DNA of 64,000 nt from Leptospiraceae bacterium (GTDB taxonomy: Bacteria; Spirochaetota; Leptospiria; Leptospirales; Leptospiraceae), in NCBI GenBank assembly GCA_024233835.1, contig JACKPC010000001.1:1116001-1180000 (forward strand), given 5' to 3'. The notes under the pieces were generated by a model. The model saw only the letters and a list, made by a program, of their open reading frames with translations. It made no database searches and was not told the DNA's origin. Of the stretch, positions 14,862 to 25,200 are shown piece by piece; within the stretch, counting starts at the first letter, position 1, and each line of letters opens with the position of its first letter. The position numbers were made by a program, and so were the translations under genes.

Positions 14862-17015
14862 GTGAAGACTACGAGCTCGAAACAGTATATTGAATTACCC
14901 AGAGGTGGATATCTGGTGGATACCAGTATAGGTTATATTCAATTTGGTTCTCCTCCCGAAACAATCAAAGACACCATGCGCATGGAAAAAAGCACTCCCT
15001 GTGTATTTGTTCTTCCCGGAAAATTTTTCCATGTAGATAAAGGAATTAGTATAGCAGAACTGGAATTTCCCCTTTATTTTAATTTTTATATACGAAATAA
15101 AAAAACCCGGATAGTCTGCACCGAAAAACAGAAGAAACAGCTAATCGTTGTTTTACAGGAGTCTGTTTTCGGTCCGGAACACGTAAATTTAAGTTCTGAG
15201 TTTATCCACGGGGAAAATACTTTCGGTTATCCCGACATGAAAGCGGAAATGAATCATTTTGCCGGGAATAAAAAAATAGAGGATCTGGTAGAATTTCACC
15301 TGTTTAAAAATGGAAAAGTGGAGCTGGATTCGGTTGTTATCGAAAGAACTAAAAGCGGGGATTTCCTTCTGCAGGATGGAGAAAGTTCCGTACAGATTCC
15401 GGGTGAAGTAGGTTTCAATATAAAATATGCTATCGGTCAGAGACTCAGTGAACCCTTTCAGGCCCCTCTGCTTGGAGTTACCTGTCTCGGCCCATCGCAC
15501 GGCTTTGATCCGGATGATAACACTTCGGGCTTTATTATCTGGTTAAACCATAAAGGGATTATGGTAGATCCACCGGTCAATAGTACCGAATGGCTACGGG
15601 AATCCAATGTAAATCCAAGGCTTATTAACCACGTAATTCTGACGCATTGTCACGCAGACCATGATGCCGGAACTTTGCAAAAAATTCTCGAAGAGTCCAA
15701 GGTAACGATTCATACCACCACTACGATTCTCGAAAGCTTTCTGCGTAAATACTGTAGCCTGACCGATATTCCTCGAAAAGAATTAGTGAACCTATTCGAA
15801 TTCCAGCCTGCGATTATAGGAAAGCCCTCTTATATCAACGGGGCCCAGTTTAACTTTTTTTATGCCCTGCATTCGATTCCGGCTCTCGGATTCGAGTTTT
15901 TCTTTCAGGATCAGTCTTTTATTTATTCTTCAGACCATAAAAACGACCCGGAAACTTTTGAAGATCTTTATCAGAAGAAGATTCTTCCGGAAAGCAGATA
16001 CCGTTTTTTAAAAAATTTTCCCTGGCACAGGCGGATTATCTATCACGAAGCCGGTGTTCCTCCCCTGCACACCAAAATTAGCTATCTCGCTTCTTTACCG
16101 GAAGAAATACAAAAGAAGATAACGGTTTATCATATCTCAAAAAAGGATATGCCGGAAAATTCCAAAATGACTCTCGCAAAATTCGGGATGGAAAATACCT
16201 TTTACCCGGAGACTACCCCTCCCCGGTATATTGAGGCATACAACCTCCTGGATATTATGAGCCAAATAGATATTTTCGCTGATTTTTCCGTAGAGAAAGC
16301 CAAGGAATTTTTATTAATTGCGAACGAAGAAACCTATCCCAAGGGAACGAGAATTATCGAAAAAGGCACCTTCGGAGATAAATTTTACATTATTGTTTCC
16401 GGACAGGTAAGTTTCTTAAAACGGAACAACGAAACAGAAGGCTCTCCTATCAAGCGTTCCGGTACCTATGAATACTTCGGAGAAGCCTCACTTCTTCTGG
16501 ATATCCCGAGATCCTCGGACGTTTTTGCAGAAACAGATGTACTCGCTCTAACGATTCAGAAAGACCAATTTTTACAATTCATCCGGGATTCGGATTTACT
16601 TCAGAATTTAAAACGTCTGCATGACATCCGAGAAAGTAATTCCTGGGAAGTTTTCAGTAAATCGAGGCATTTTCAATCCATAACCAGCTATCAGTTTACC
16701 CAGTTAGAACTGGTTCTAAACTTACAATCCTTTCGTGCCGGGGAATATTTAATCCGGGAAAGTGAAGTACCCAGAGCTATGTTTATCCTTCGCAGTGGAA
16801 AGGTTGAAATTAATCGGCACGATAAAAAAATTGGAGAACTGGGAGTTGGTGACATCATTGGAGAGATTTATATTATTTCAAATGGTCTTCCTTCCCATTA
16901 TAGTTTTAAAAGTCTCGAGCCAATCGAAGTATACTGTATTCACAAAGAAGATCTCATTCATTATATTAAAAAGAATCCGGGCGTATACATGAGATTAAGC
17001 GCCATTTATTCATAG
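14862..17015 (+). CDS. Metallo-beta-lactamase fold protein with two cyclic-nucleotide-binding domains
   Basis: The 717-residue protein starts at GTG 14862. Residues 1-200 are a beta-rich region I do not recognise. The MBL hydrolase core (about 200-440) has the metal motif THCHADHDAG at about 261-270 and further ligand candidates SSDHK and IYHEAG. Two CAP-type cNMP domains follow. The first (about 465-590) has the phosphate-binding cassette FGEASLLLDIPRSSDVFAET with its Arg, while the second (about 600-717) has GEIYIISNGLPSHYSF and lacks the Arg. The first may therefore bind cAMP or cGMP and control the hydrolase. Substrate unknown. It is cytoplasmic by sequence and coupled to trxA upstream and the acyl-CoA dehydrogenase downstream (9-base gap). 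Confidence 0.85.
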   Translation: MKTTSSKQYIELPRGGYLVDTSIGYIQFGSPPETIKDTMRMEKSTPCVFVLPGKFFHVDKGISIAELEFPLYFNFYIRNKKTRIVCTEKQKKQLIVVLQESVFGPEHVNLSSEFIHGENTFGYPDMKAEMNHFAGNKKIEDLVEFHLFKNGKVELDSVVIERTKSGDFLLQDGESSVQIPGEVGFNIKYAIGQRLSEPFQAPLLGVTCLGPSHGFDPDDNTSGFIIWLNHKGIMVDPPVNSTEWLRESNVNPRLINHVILTHCHADHDAGTLQKILEESKVTIHTTTTILESFLRKYCSLTDIPRKELVNLFEFQPAIIGKPSYINGAQFNFFYALHSIPALGFEFFFQDQSFIYSSDHKNDPETFEDLYQKKILPESRYRFLKNFPWHRRIIYHEAGVPPLHTKISYLASLPEEIQKKITVYHISKKDMPENSKMTLAKFGMENTFYPETTPPRYIEAYNLLDIMSQIDIFADFSVEKAKEFLLIANEETYPKGTRIIEKGTFGDKFYIIVSGQVSFLKRNNETEGSPIKRSGTYEYFGEASLLLDIPRSSDVFAETDVLALTIQKDQFLQFIRDSDLLQNLKRLHDIRESNSWEVFSKSRHFQSITSYQFTQLELVLNLQSFRAGEYLIRESEVPRAMFILRSGKVEINRHDKKIGELGVGDIIGEIYIISNGLPSHYSFKSLEPIEVYCIHKEDLIHYIKKNPGVYMRLSAIYS

Positions 17016-17024
17016 GAGAATAGC

Positions 17025-18155
17025 TTGAAAAGAACACTTCCATTTACTGATGAGCATGAAGAATTCAGAACCTCCGTGCGTAGATTTTTTGAATCTGAAG
17101 TAAAACCGCATCATGAAGCCTGGGAAAAAGAGGGAATTGTGCCGAGAGAGATCTGGTTAAAAGCCGGAAGAAATGGTCTTCTTTGTCCGGATGTTCCGGA
17201 AGAATACGGTGGAGCGGGTGCCGATTTCCTTTATAATCTTATTATTATCGAAGAATCCACAAGAGTAGGAAACACGGGCTTTTTCGTTTCCCTGCATAAT
17301 GACATTATTGCTCCCTATATCGTGGAATACGGGGATGAAGAACAAAAACAGCGCTGGTTACCCGGTTGTGTCAGCGGAGAAAAAATTCTCGCGATTGCTA
17401 TGACAGAACCGGATGCAGGTTCCGATCTAAAATCTATCCGCACAACCGCGGAGGACAAAGGAGATTATTTCCTGGTGAATGGTTCGAAAACCTTTATCAG
17501 TAACGGCCAGCTTGCAGACTATGTTATAACGGCAGTTAAAACCGGCGATAGTTCCATGAGTCTATTGATGATCGAAGAGGGAATGGAAGGTTTTGTAAGG
17601 GGCAGAAGACTCGATAAAATTGGCTTAAAGGCCCAGGACACTTCCGAGCTTCACTTTGAAAATGTAAAGGTTCCTAAAAATAATCTCCTCGGAAAAAAAG
17701 GTCAGGGTTTTCGTTACCTGATGAACAAACTCGCCAAGGAAAGACTTTCTCTTGCGATTGCTGCGGTAGAAGCGTCCTATACCGTTCAAAATATGACCCT
17801 GCAATACTTAAGAGAAAGAAAAGCTTTCGGTCAGAAATTAGGAAGTTTTCAACATATTCGTTTTCGGATGGCGGAAATGGCTACCGAGGTAGAAGTGGCC
17901 AGGGCGTTTTGCGACAATGCTGTGGCAGCCTTAATGGAAGGTTCTTTAAGTGCAGCTGAGGCTTCTATGGCAAAGTATTATACGACAGAAATGCAAAAAC
18001 GTCATACCGATGATTGCCTGCAATTTTTCGGTGGTTACGGTTATATGATGGAATATCCGATAGCAAGAGCCTATTTAGATGCAAGAATACAAACCATATA
18101 TGCGGGAACTACCGAAATCATGAAAGAAATCATCAGCAGAAGTCTCGGAATTTAA
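17025..18155 (+). CDS. Acyl-CoA dehydrogenase
   Basis: The 376-residue flavoprotein uses TTG at 17025 after AGGAGA. Family blocks are present in order: the N-terminal helical domain (EEFRTSVRRFFESEV), the FAD-contact strand AIAMTEPDAGSDLKSI, a beta barrel with DKIGLKAQDTSELHFENV, and the C-terminal helices RKAFGQKLGSFQHIRF and QFFGGYGYMMEYPIAR. The final IYAGTTEIMKEII has Ala where the MCAD catalytic Glu sits, so the base probably lies in another helix as in isovaleryl-type enzymes. It catalyses alpha,beta-dehydrogenation of acyl-CoA for fatty-acid or branched-chain catabolism. Acyl-chain preference cannot be read. Confidence 0.92.
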   Translation: MKRTLPFTDEHEEFRTSVRRFFESEVKPHHEAWEKEGIVPREIWLKAGRNGLLCPDVPEEYGGAGADFLYNLIIIEESTRVGNTGFFVSLHNDIIAPYIVEYGDEEQKQRWLPGCVSGEKILAIAMTEPDAGSDLKSIRTTAEDKGDYFLVNGSKTFISNGQLADYVITAVKTGDSSMSLLMIEEGMEGFVRGRRLDKIGLKAQDTSELHFENVKVPKNNLLGKKGQGFRYLMNKLAKERLSLAIAAVEASYTVQNMTLQYLRERKAFGQKLGSFQHIRFRMAEMATEVEVARAFCDNAVAALMEGSLSAAEASMAKYYTTEMQKRHTDDCLQFFGGYGYMMEYPIARAYLDARIQTIYAGTTEIMKEIISRSLGI

Positions 18156-18267
18156 AAAATACTTGCAGAGCCTGTGATTTATATCTTTCTAGGTTTCTCA
18201 AAAAATCCTTTACAAGAGTGAAGTACTGAGTAATAACTATAAAATCAGGGATTGTGACAAAGGCCTT

Positions 18268-18609
18268 ATGAAAATTAAAGTAATACAAAAAAACAATGTA
18301 AACATCATTCGACTGGAAGGCCCTATCAAGGCCGGTAACGAGTTTGAGCTTGGAGAAGAAGTAGAAAAGCATATCAAAGAGGGTGAAGCACCCAAGTTTA
18401 TTATTGATATGAAAAAAGTTCCTTTTGTGAATTCAGCAGGACTCGGAGCGTTTTTAAATATTTTTAAGCATGTGGACAACCTGAAGGGTCGAATGGTATT
18501 TGCGAACCTGAATGGAGACATTGAAAATTTAATGGAGATTACAAAGTTAACCAGTGTATTTGAAATATTCAAAACAGCAGATGAAGCACTGGAGTCCTTT
18601 GATTTTTAG
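18268..18609 (+). CDS. STAS-domain anti-sigma factor antagonist
   Basis: The 113-residue protein is a single STAS domain: VNIIRLEGPIKAG, FIIDMKKVPFVNSAGLGAF with the expected phosphorylatable Ser at about 56, and a C-terminal EIFKTADEALESF. In partner switching, dephosphorylated STAS protein binds an anti-sigma kinase. The window encodes several SpoIIE phosphatases that could act on it, but no anti-sigma kinase is nearby. It is followed by a large AsmA-like gene after 6 bases, which suggests co-transcription. Confidence 0.9.
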   Translation: MKIKVIQKNNVNIIRLEGPIKAGNEFELGEEVEKHIKEGEAPKFIIDMKKVPFVNSAGLGAFLNIFKHVDNLKGRMVFANLNGDIENLMEITKLTSVFEIFKTADEALESFDF

Positions 18610-18615
18610 AACTTT

Positions 18616-21600
18616 GTGGAGGGAAAGGAAAAGTTAAAAAAGTTTACGGGCTTCTTTCGAAAGAAACTTTTTCTTTTTTTTCTTTTCTTGTTTCTTTTTT
18701 ATAAAGCAATATTTAACTCCTACACCGCCAAACAACTTGTCCTTTTTATATTTCCAAAAGTTTCTACCGGGAAAATAAGTCTCGAAGTTCAACAGTTCTC
18801 CCTGTTTTATGGTTTAGATATTCGTAATATAAAAATTATCTCCAACCAGGACTTTGATAATGAAACCTTTTTCGAAGCCGATAGACTGGCCCTTTTATAC
18901 AGGCTTCCATCTGTTTTTTGGGGTAGACTTGAAGTAGATGGCCTCTTTTTGATTCGACCTCGAATTCTTTTACATAAAAAAAAGGAAATCTGGAATTTCG
19001 AATCTCTTTTCCCTTCAGAACCTTCTACAGAAAAAAAAGAAGAGAAAAAGGATAAGCAAACACCTGAAGATAATAAAGAAATTTCAACCTTTATTTCCGT
19101 TTCTACTTTACTGCATATTCTAATAGACGATCTACATTTTCAAATGAAAATAGAAGGCAAGGAACCTGTAGAACTCAAAGCTTTCCCAATTTACCTCGAA
19201 ACCTTATTAGAAACAAAAGAAAGTTCTAAAATTCCCAAAGACCTTTCTGCTTTAGAACTTATAAAGCGTTTTTTCCTGCGCTTAAATCCATCTAAAAAAC
19301 TGGATCTGAGCTTTCAGGATAAAACCTATACTATCAAGGAAAAGTTGGATATAAATCTGATATTTGAAAAAGAAGAAGCAAAAGATAAAAAGCTCAAGTT
19401 GCTGTCATCTTTAAAACTCGGAGGAGAAAATATTCAGATTCAGGTTAAAGGCAAAAAAGCTTACCCCTTAACCGCTCTGGCTTCCTATTCCTTAAATTAC
19501 AGTCCCTCCCAAGATACCCTTTCTCTAAATGATTTAAGCCTGGTTTTTCAGAAAAATCCCTGGCTTCGTGTCAAGGGAAACTTGAATCATGTTTTAAAAG
19601 ATACAAGAGAATTTGATGCAGAAGTATTTGAGTCGGATATTAATTTGGATGTCTTATCCTCTTTTTTGTCCGGTCTGCCCGGCATGGAACTTCCTATAGG
19701 TGGAAACTTGAAACTTCTACCTGTAAAAGCAAAAGGTCCACTTTCAGATCTAAACCTGAATCTTGAACTTAAAGGTAAGAATGTTTTTTATGGCAGCGGT
19801 AAACAGAGACATTCTGTGCCTTCCCTGCACTTAAAAGCAGATGGAGTCTTCGATTTTGTTTCAAAAAAAGAAGGTACGGCAAAAGACCCTCTCCCCTTCA
19901 TGAAGAAACTTAATATAGAGGATCTGAGTTTATACTATAACCAAATTTTTCTATCTCTAAATGGTTTCATTCGTGACACAGATGGAATACAACTCGGTTT
20001 GCAGGTTAAGAATGTAAATTTGGGAGCTTTCACTTCAGCAGTAAGCGGGGTCACGGCTGCAAGACTACAGGTAAAGGCTAAAGATTTTTCTCTATTAAAT
20101 GCACGTTTGCAAGCCGGTTTAGCGGGTTTCCGTTATAGTATAGGGAAAAGTAAATCTCCTATTGGTAGTATCGATCTTGACTTGAACGCTGCAATTTCCT
20201 TTTTAAAAGGTTTTAAACCGGATACTCTACAGATTCATTCTATTCAAATTCCATATAAAAACAGTGCAGGAAAACAGGCTCTGGGTCTTTCCTTGCAAAA
20301 AGGAAGTATTCAATTCCCGGGGGAGTTAAGTATTAAGGCGGATAATTTAAGCTTACAAACACATATAAAAAATCTCTTAAGTGCTCTACCGCTTTCTTTA
20401 AAAGAAACCATATCTCCTCTCAGAAGTATTATTGGAGATAAGCAGGTTTTAGAACTGAAAAGTTTTCAATACAAACTCGGAAAAGAAAAAGATATTATCG
20501 GAGGAAACCTGCTCTTGCAGATTCCGGCACTGGCCTTAAACGATTTAGAAAGTCGAATTCGCATCTCTCTATCAAAAAATTATACGAAAGCCATTCACAT
20601 ACAATCTTTCCAGATTACGGCCTTAAATCAGAAACTTACAGGAGAAATAGAAGGAAAGCTCTTTAAAAATCCCGCAGAGAAGAAAGCTCCCCTCGGAGAT
20701 TTTTTCCCGGACCTTCGAATATCTTTTAAACTAGATGCTCCTGATATGATTCGCCTGATTAAGAATGTGAATTTTAAAGGAAATTATGAGGCAAATTTTG
20801 AGCTTAAAGATTTCCTAATAAAGGGTTTGATAAAAATTGAAAAATCCATACTTCATGTAATGATTGGGGATTGCGAAGGAAAAAATTCCTGTGATAAATA
20901 TGAACTCGAAGCAATCGAGCTAAAACTTCCCATAGAACATAATCTTGCGCTTGATGGACATAAAAGCTTGATCGAAGGAAATAAATCTAGATATGTGAAG
21001 ACCTATGGAAAAACCCCGGAGGATAACTTTAAGATCGGAGCTATTTACGGTCCCCACATTTCTAATAAAAAGAAGCGCTTTCCTTTTGTTGCAGGACAGA
21101 TAGAAGGAGAACCGGGTTTAAGTGCCAGGATAGATTATAGGGCCAACTACTTCAGTATGGATAACCTGAGGATTCGTATGCTGGATGGAATTGTATATGG
21201 AAAAGATATTCTTTTCAATGTTGGTACAGCAGAGCCTTTACACATGGAATATTCGGCTACCCTTCAAGTAAAAGATATAGACTTGAAAAAGCTTCTACCA
21301 GATAATATTCAGAATAGATTTGACGACGGAAAAATAAAAGCAGACGTAAACCTCTCCGGTAAAAATCTTACAGACCCCCTGGGTAATCTTGAATTGTTTT
21401 TTAGTGTCTATCAAATAGGAAAAGACTTTGGAAAAAGTGCTATTAATGTCGTAAGCCCCCAGAACCGTTTTACAGATTTTCTTATTGGTTCTTATTCGGT
21501 GGATAAACTCGAAGTAGAGCTTTCCAAGGGCTTAGTTTATGCAAAAATATTATTTAAACGTTCTATTCTTTCTTCTATTATAAGTATTGAAGATAACAAA

Positions 21601-21672
21601 ATTAGTCAGGAAAGAGTTCCTCTTGCCAACTTTTTAAATAGGGCAAAATCTGAAATTTCAAGCTACCAGTAA
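18616..21672 (+). CDS. AsmA/TamB-like envelope protein
   Basis: The 1018-residue protein starts at GTG 18616. It has a cytoplasmic basic stretch and one N-terminal membrane helix (about 17-33, LFLFFLFLFLFYKAIF). A very long periplasmic part built of repeated amphipathic beta segments follows, as in AsmA/TamB proteins that span the periplasm and move lipids or outer-membrane components. Recognisable parts are the N-terminal VSTGKISLEVQQFSLFYGLD and the C-terminal LLPDNIQNRFDDGKIKADVN then LGNLELFFSVYQ. A Lys/Glu-rich low-complexity stretch lies at about 135-155. Eleven bases downstream starts a lipoprotein, then the giant exported protein, so these three may form an envelope complex. The assignment rests on architecture. 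Confidence 0.75.
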   Translation: MEGKEKLKKFTGFFRKKLFLFFLFLFLFYKAIFNSYTAKQLVLFIFPKVSTGKISLEVQQFSLFYGLDIRNIKIISNQDFDNETFFEADRLALLYRLPSVFWGRLEVDGLFLIRPRILLHKKKEIWNFESLFPSEPSTEKKEEKKDKQTPEDNKEISTFISVSTLLHILIDDLHFQMKIEGKEPVELKAFPIYLETLLETKESSKIPKDLSALELIKRFFLRLNPSKKLDLSFQDKTYTIKEKLDINLIFEKEEAKDKKLKLLSSLKLGGENIQIQVKGKKAYPLTALASYSLNYSPSQDTLSLNDLSLVFQKNPWLRVKGNLNHVLKDTREFDAEVFESDINLDVLSSFLSGLPGMELPIGGNLKLLPVKAKGPLSDLNLNLELKGKNVFYGSGKQRHSVPSLHLKADGVFDFVSKKEGTAKDPLPFMKKLNIEDLSLYYNQIFLSLNGFIRDTDGIQLGLQVKNVNLGAFTSAVSGVTAARLQVKAKDFSLLNARLQAGLAGFRYSIGKSKSPIGSIDLDLNAAISFLKGFKPDTLQIHSIQIPYKNSAGKQALGLSLQKGSIQFPGELSIKADNLSLQTHIKNLLSALPLSLKETISPLRSIIGDKQVLELKSFQYKLGKEKDIIGGNLLLQIPALALNDLESRIRISLSKNYTKAIHIQSFQITALNQKLTGEIEGKLFKNPAEKKAPLGDFFPDLRISFKLDAPDMIRLIKNVNFKGNYEANFELKDFLIKGLIKIEKSILHVMIGDCEGKNSCDKYELEAIELKLPIEHNLALDGHKSLIEGNKSRYVKTYGKTPEDNFKIGAIYGPHISNKKKRFPFVAGQIEGEPGLSARIDYRANYFSMDNLRIRMLDGIVYGKDILFNVGTAEPLHMEYSATLQVKDIDLKKLLPDNIQNRFDDGKIKADVNLSGKNLTDPLGNLELFFSVYQIGKDFGKSAINVVSPQNRFTDFLIGSYSVDKLEVELSKGLVYAKILFKRSILSSIISIEDNKISQERVPLANFLNRAKSEISSYQ

Positions 21673-21682
21673 AGGAGAGAAA

Positions 21683-22285
21683 ATGCGTTCTATCATCTTC
21701 GTCCTGAGTTTATTTAGTTTTATTTCCTGTTCGATAAAGCCTCCTCCCATCACTTTCACCCAGTCCCAAACTGCAGCCGAAAGACAGATGATAGGAAGTG
21801 ATAAACAACTCGAATCGGATGGCTGGCTTATTTCTTCCATTAAAACTTCTTCATCCGGATCGGAAGATTGGAAGAAAGATGCAGAAGTAAGCCTCGGAAC
21901 CAAAGAAGAAAGTCGAGATTTTTTTATTATCTTGCGAAGTCTGGCCTATTTTACACCAGAAATTCGGCGTTTAAAACAGTTGGGAATTGCAGGAGAAGCT
22001 CTGAACGGTCATTTTAGCCAGAATCCTCTAATAAATATTCTTGCAACTGAAAGTGAATATGCAAATGAAGAAGGAACAAAAAGAGTAAAAGAAGTCATTG
22101 AGCAGGTTAATTCTTTTCGAGATCAAGTTTATATGCGGAAAATCCATCTCTTAGAAAAGGAATCCAAACTTCCTCCTTTAGAATTGGAACATAAGAAAAA
22201 TGAAATAAAACTCCTGTATTATAATCAAGTAGAAGAAGGAGAGTTTTATGAAATTGAAAAAGGAAAATGGATAAAAAAAGAGTGA
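21683..22285 (+). CDS. Putative lipoprotein, unknown function
   Basis: The 200-residue product has a classic lipoprotein signal: basic start, hydrophobic core and Cys at about 16 in FSFISCSIKPPP. A strong AAAGGAGAG precedes the ATG. The mature protein is helical and charged with a coiled-coil-like segment (KRVKEVIEQVNSFRDQVYM, LEKESKLPPLELEHKKNEIK). No known domain is seen. It is 11 bases after the AsmA-like gene and 8 bases before the giant TPR/CHAT gene. Confidence 0.75.
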   Translation: MRSIIFVLSLFSFISCSIKPPPITFTQSQTAAERQMIGSDKQLESDGWLISSIKTSSSGSEDWKKDAEVSLGTKEESRDFFIILRSLAYFTPEIRRLKQLGIAGEALNGHFSQNPLINILATESEYANEEGTKRVKEVIEQVNSFRDQVYMRKIHLLEKESKLPPLELEHKKNEIKLLYYNQVEEGEFYEIEKGKWIKKE

Positions 22286-22292
22286 GATATTT

Positions 22293-25200
22293 ATGAGTAC
22301 TGTTATAGCAAAAAAAATCTTTTTAGCCATCCTTCTCCTTTTCTTAATCCATACAGGTAATTGTCGTTTTTTACAAAAGCGAGAAAAAACCCTTCCCCTT
22401 ACTTTTGATTATGCTAAAATTTCTACGAACTATTTTTCTCCGGCGAATGAAGACCCTTACCCTCTTACCATACAAAGAGGAGATAACCTGTATAACTCCA
22501 CCACTTCTGATGGAAAAACACTTTTTTATACAACCAATAACCGGGGGAATTATGATATCTGGTTTCGGGATTTAAAAAGTTCAATTATCGTTCCGGTTAC
22601 TTCTCACCCGGCACCGGAATACAAACCGGCTATCAGTCCGGATGGAACCAAATTAGCTTTTGTATCCGAACAATACGATTCAGAGGGAGATATTTTCTTT
22701 TTGGAGATGAACCCTAAAAAATGGAAAGAAGCCTATTTGAAAGGAGAACGTTTTATTAATACAGATTTTAAAAATATTAGTAATCCGAATTACTCTGATC
22801 CAAAAAATGCCAGGCGATATATTGACACAGATCCCTGCTGGTCTCCTGATGGAAAATTCCTGGCTTATTCCACAGAGAGCCTTAGTCCGGGACTTCAAAA
22901 TATTGTTATCTATGAACTGAAAACCAAAAAAATCATTAAACAAATCACCTCTGAAGGTGGTACCTCTCCATATTGGGCCCTGGATGGCAGGTATATAAGT
23001 TATATCTCTTACAAAAACCATTCGAATGGAGAAATCTATCGATACGATTTGCAGACCAATACGCATGAACGATTAACCCATAACGAGTATATCGAATATT
23101 CTCCTTCCTTATCTCCCAATGGAAACATTTTGTTTTATACCTCCGTACGAAATCCGCAAAAAAAAGAAAAAGGTAAAGAGATAACAGATAATGGAATGAT
23201 TATTCGATACAATGTATCTCAGAAAAAGGAACAACACCTGAGTTCGGAAACCTTTCCCGTTTTTGATACTCGCTATTCCCGTTTTGGCTGTGCTGATGAA
23301 CTTGAACAGTTTATGAACCCGGTTCAAAAACAGAAGTACAGGGAAGAATGCGGAAGTATCCTTTTTTCAGCCTCTCTTTATAATACAATCAATGTTTATT
23401 TTATCCCGGCAGAAGGCTCTATCCCCAAACAAGCAACAATAGAAGAACAATTCAATTTTGCACTACGTTATCAAAAGTATCAGAGTTATGAAGGAGTTGT
23501 TCTGGCTCTGGATTCTATTAAACTCTTCTTTGAGGAGGATCCCCTATATCCTATTTTTAAAGCTAAGGCCGAAATGTTTAAAGCCCAATTAAATGAAAAC
23601 TCAGGTCGACATGATAAAGCGAAACAAATTATAGAAGAGCAGTTGAAGCAAAAGAATCAGAAAGATGGTTTTTATCCCTATGCCCTGGCCAGTATTTTTC
23701 ATAAAGAGGGAAAACGAGGAACTCTTGAAACCTTAGAGCAATATTATGATTCCGTAAAAGCTGAGAAGCTTATCCCTCTACAGCAAAAGTATGCAATACT
23801 GGAATTGATAGGAGAGGAAAGAGAAGCAATCAATAAAAGGGCTTTGAGTATTGAAGCTTATGCCCGGATTTTGAATGAATTTCCGGAGTATTATAACACA
23901 AATACTATCAAACAAAAAATTAGCCGTTTGAAATTTTACTCTGAACAGGAGATAATTCCCGCCTATTACCTGGAGCTTATTAATAACCCGGCGATTAAGC
24001 GTTCCAGACTAAACACAATTCAAAATGATATAGAAAAAAACATCTGGAAGAATCGAAACTATGTAGAAGTTAATCAACTAATAGATAAACTGAATCAAAA
24101 AGAAGAGTTACAAAAACAATGCGCCGGGCTTCACAGACTACTTATATACATAAAGGCAAAAGCCTTATATGAGGGTAAAGATTTTCAAAATAGCCTGGGT
24201 TTAATAAATTCTTATATAGGAGTTTATGAAGCAAAGCCAATTATAGACCCTGCGAATAAGGCTTCTGTGTTCGATCGGAAGTTCGATTTTGATGATCCGC
24301 TTTATTTGAAAAGCCTCTGGCTTCGTGCAAAAAATTACGAGGGACTCGGTACCTTACAGGGCGATAATGGAGAGGGCTTTTTTAACCAGATGAAATTTTT
24401 TCTTGTGAATTATGACGATACATTTGGTGTTGAAATCGCCGAGGAAGAAATTGAGAAGAGTTTTCGCTATTATGAAAACCAGGCCAGAAAATACACCAAC
24501 CAATATTTTGAGACAAAAAGAAAATTGGCTTCCGCAAAAAATATCCCCGATAAAGAAAAAAAGATTCAGGATAATCTGAAAATTCTGAGGTCTGCTGCCA
24601 TTCACTATTTTTATAATACTGAAAATATGTTTCTTTTAAAATCTAAAAACTTATATCTGAATACTTTATATTCTCAATATGCGATATATTATTATAAGAA
24701 AATGATAGACTCTGCCTTTATTTATGGAAAAGAAATACGGGAACATAATAGTAAAGCCGTTCTGGATTTTTTAAATACAAATATCGTAGGGACTTCCACA
24801 AACTTTCTTTCTAAAGTAGCTACCAATACCTATACATCAAAAGTTACAGATAAACTTAAAGTACTCGGGGATTTTCGAGATTTAAAAATAGAAGAAGTAC
24901 TGGGAGAAGACGCCTTATTTATCATCAATCAACATTTTAAAGAGGGAATTCCCAGAGCCAGGAATTATTTGTATCTCGCTGCTATCTACGGCTATGCCTA
25001 TTATCTCATAGGAAAAGCCATTATTTATGAAGATTTTTATAATCAAACGGGTATGATGACCCCGAACCGTAAAGAAAAAATTCTGAATGATTTAAAAAAA
25101 GCCGAATTAGAATTGAAGTGGGCTATTTTTGCAAATCCTCAGTTTGCCGATGCCTACCAATTACTCGGCTGGCTATATCAGTATGTTGATGTTTCCAAAA

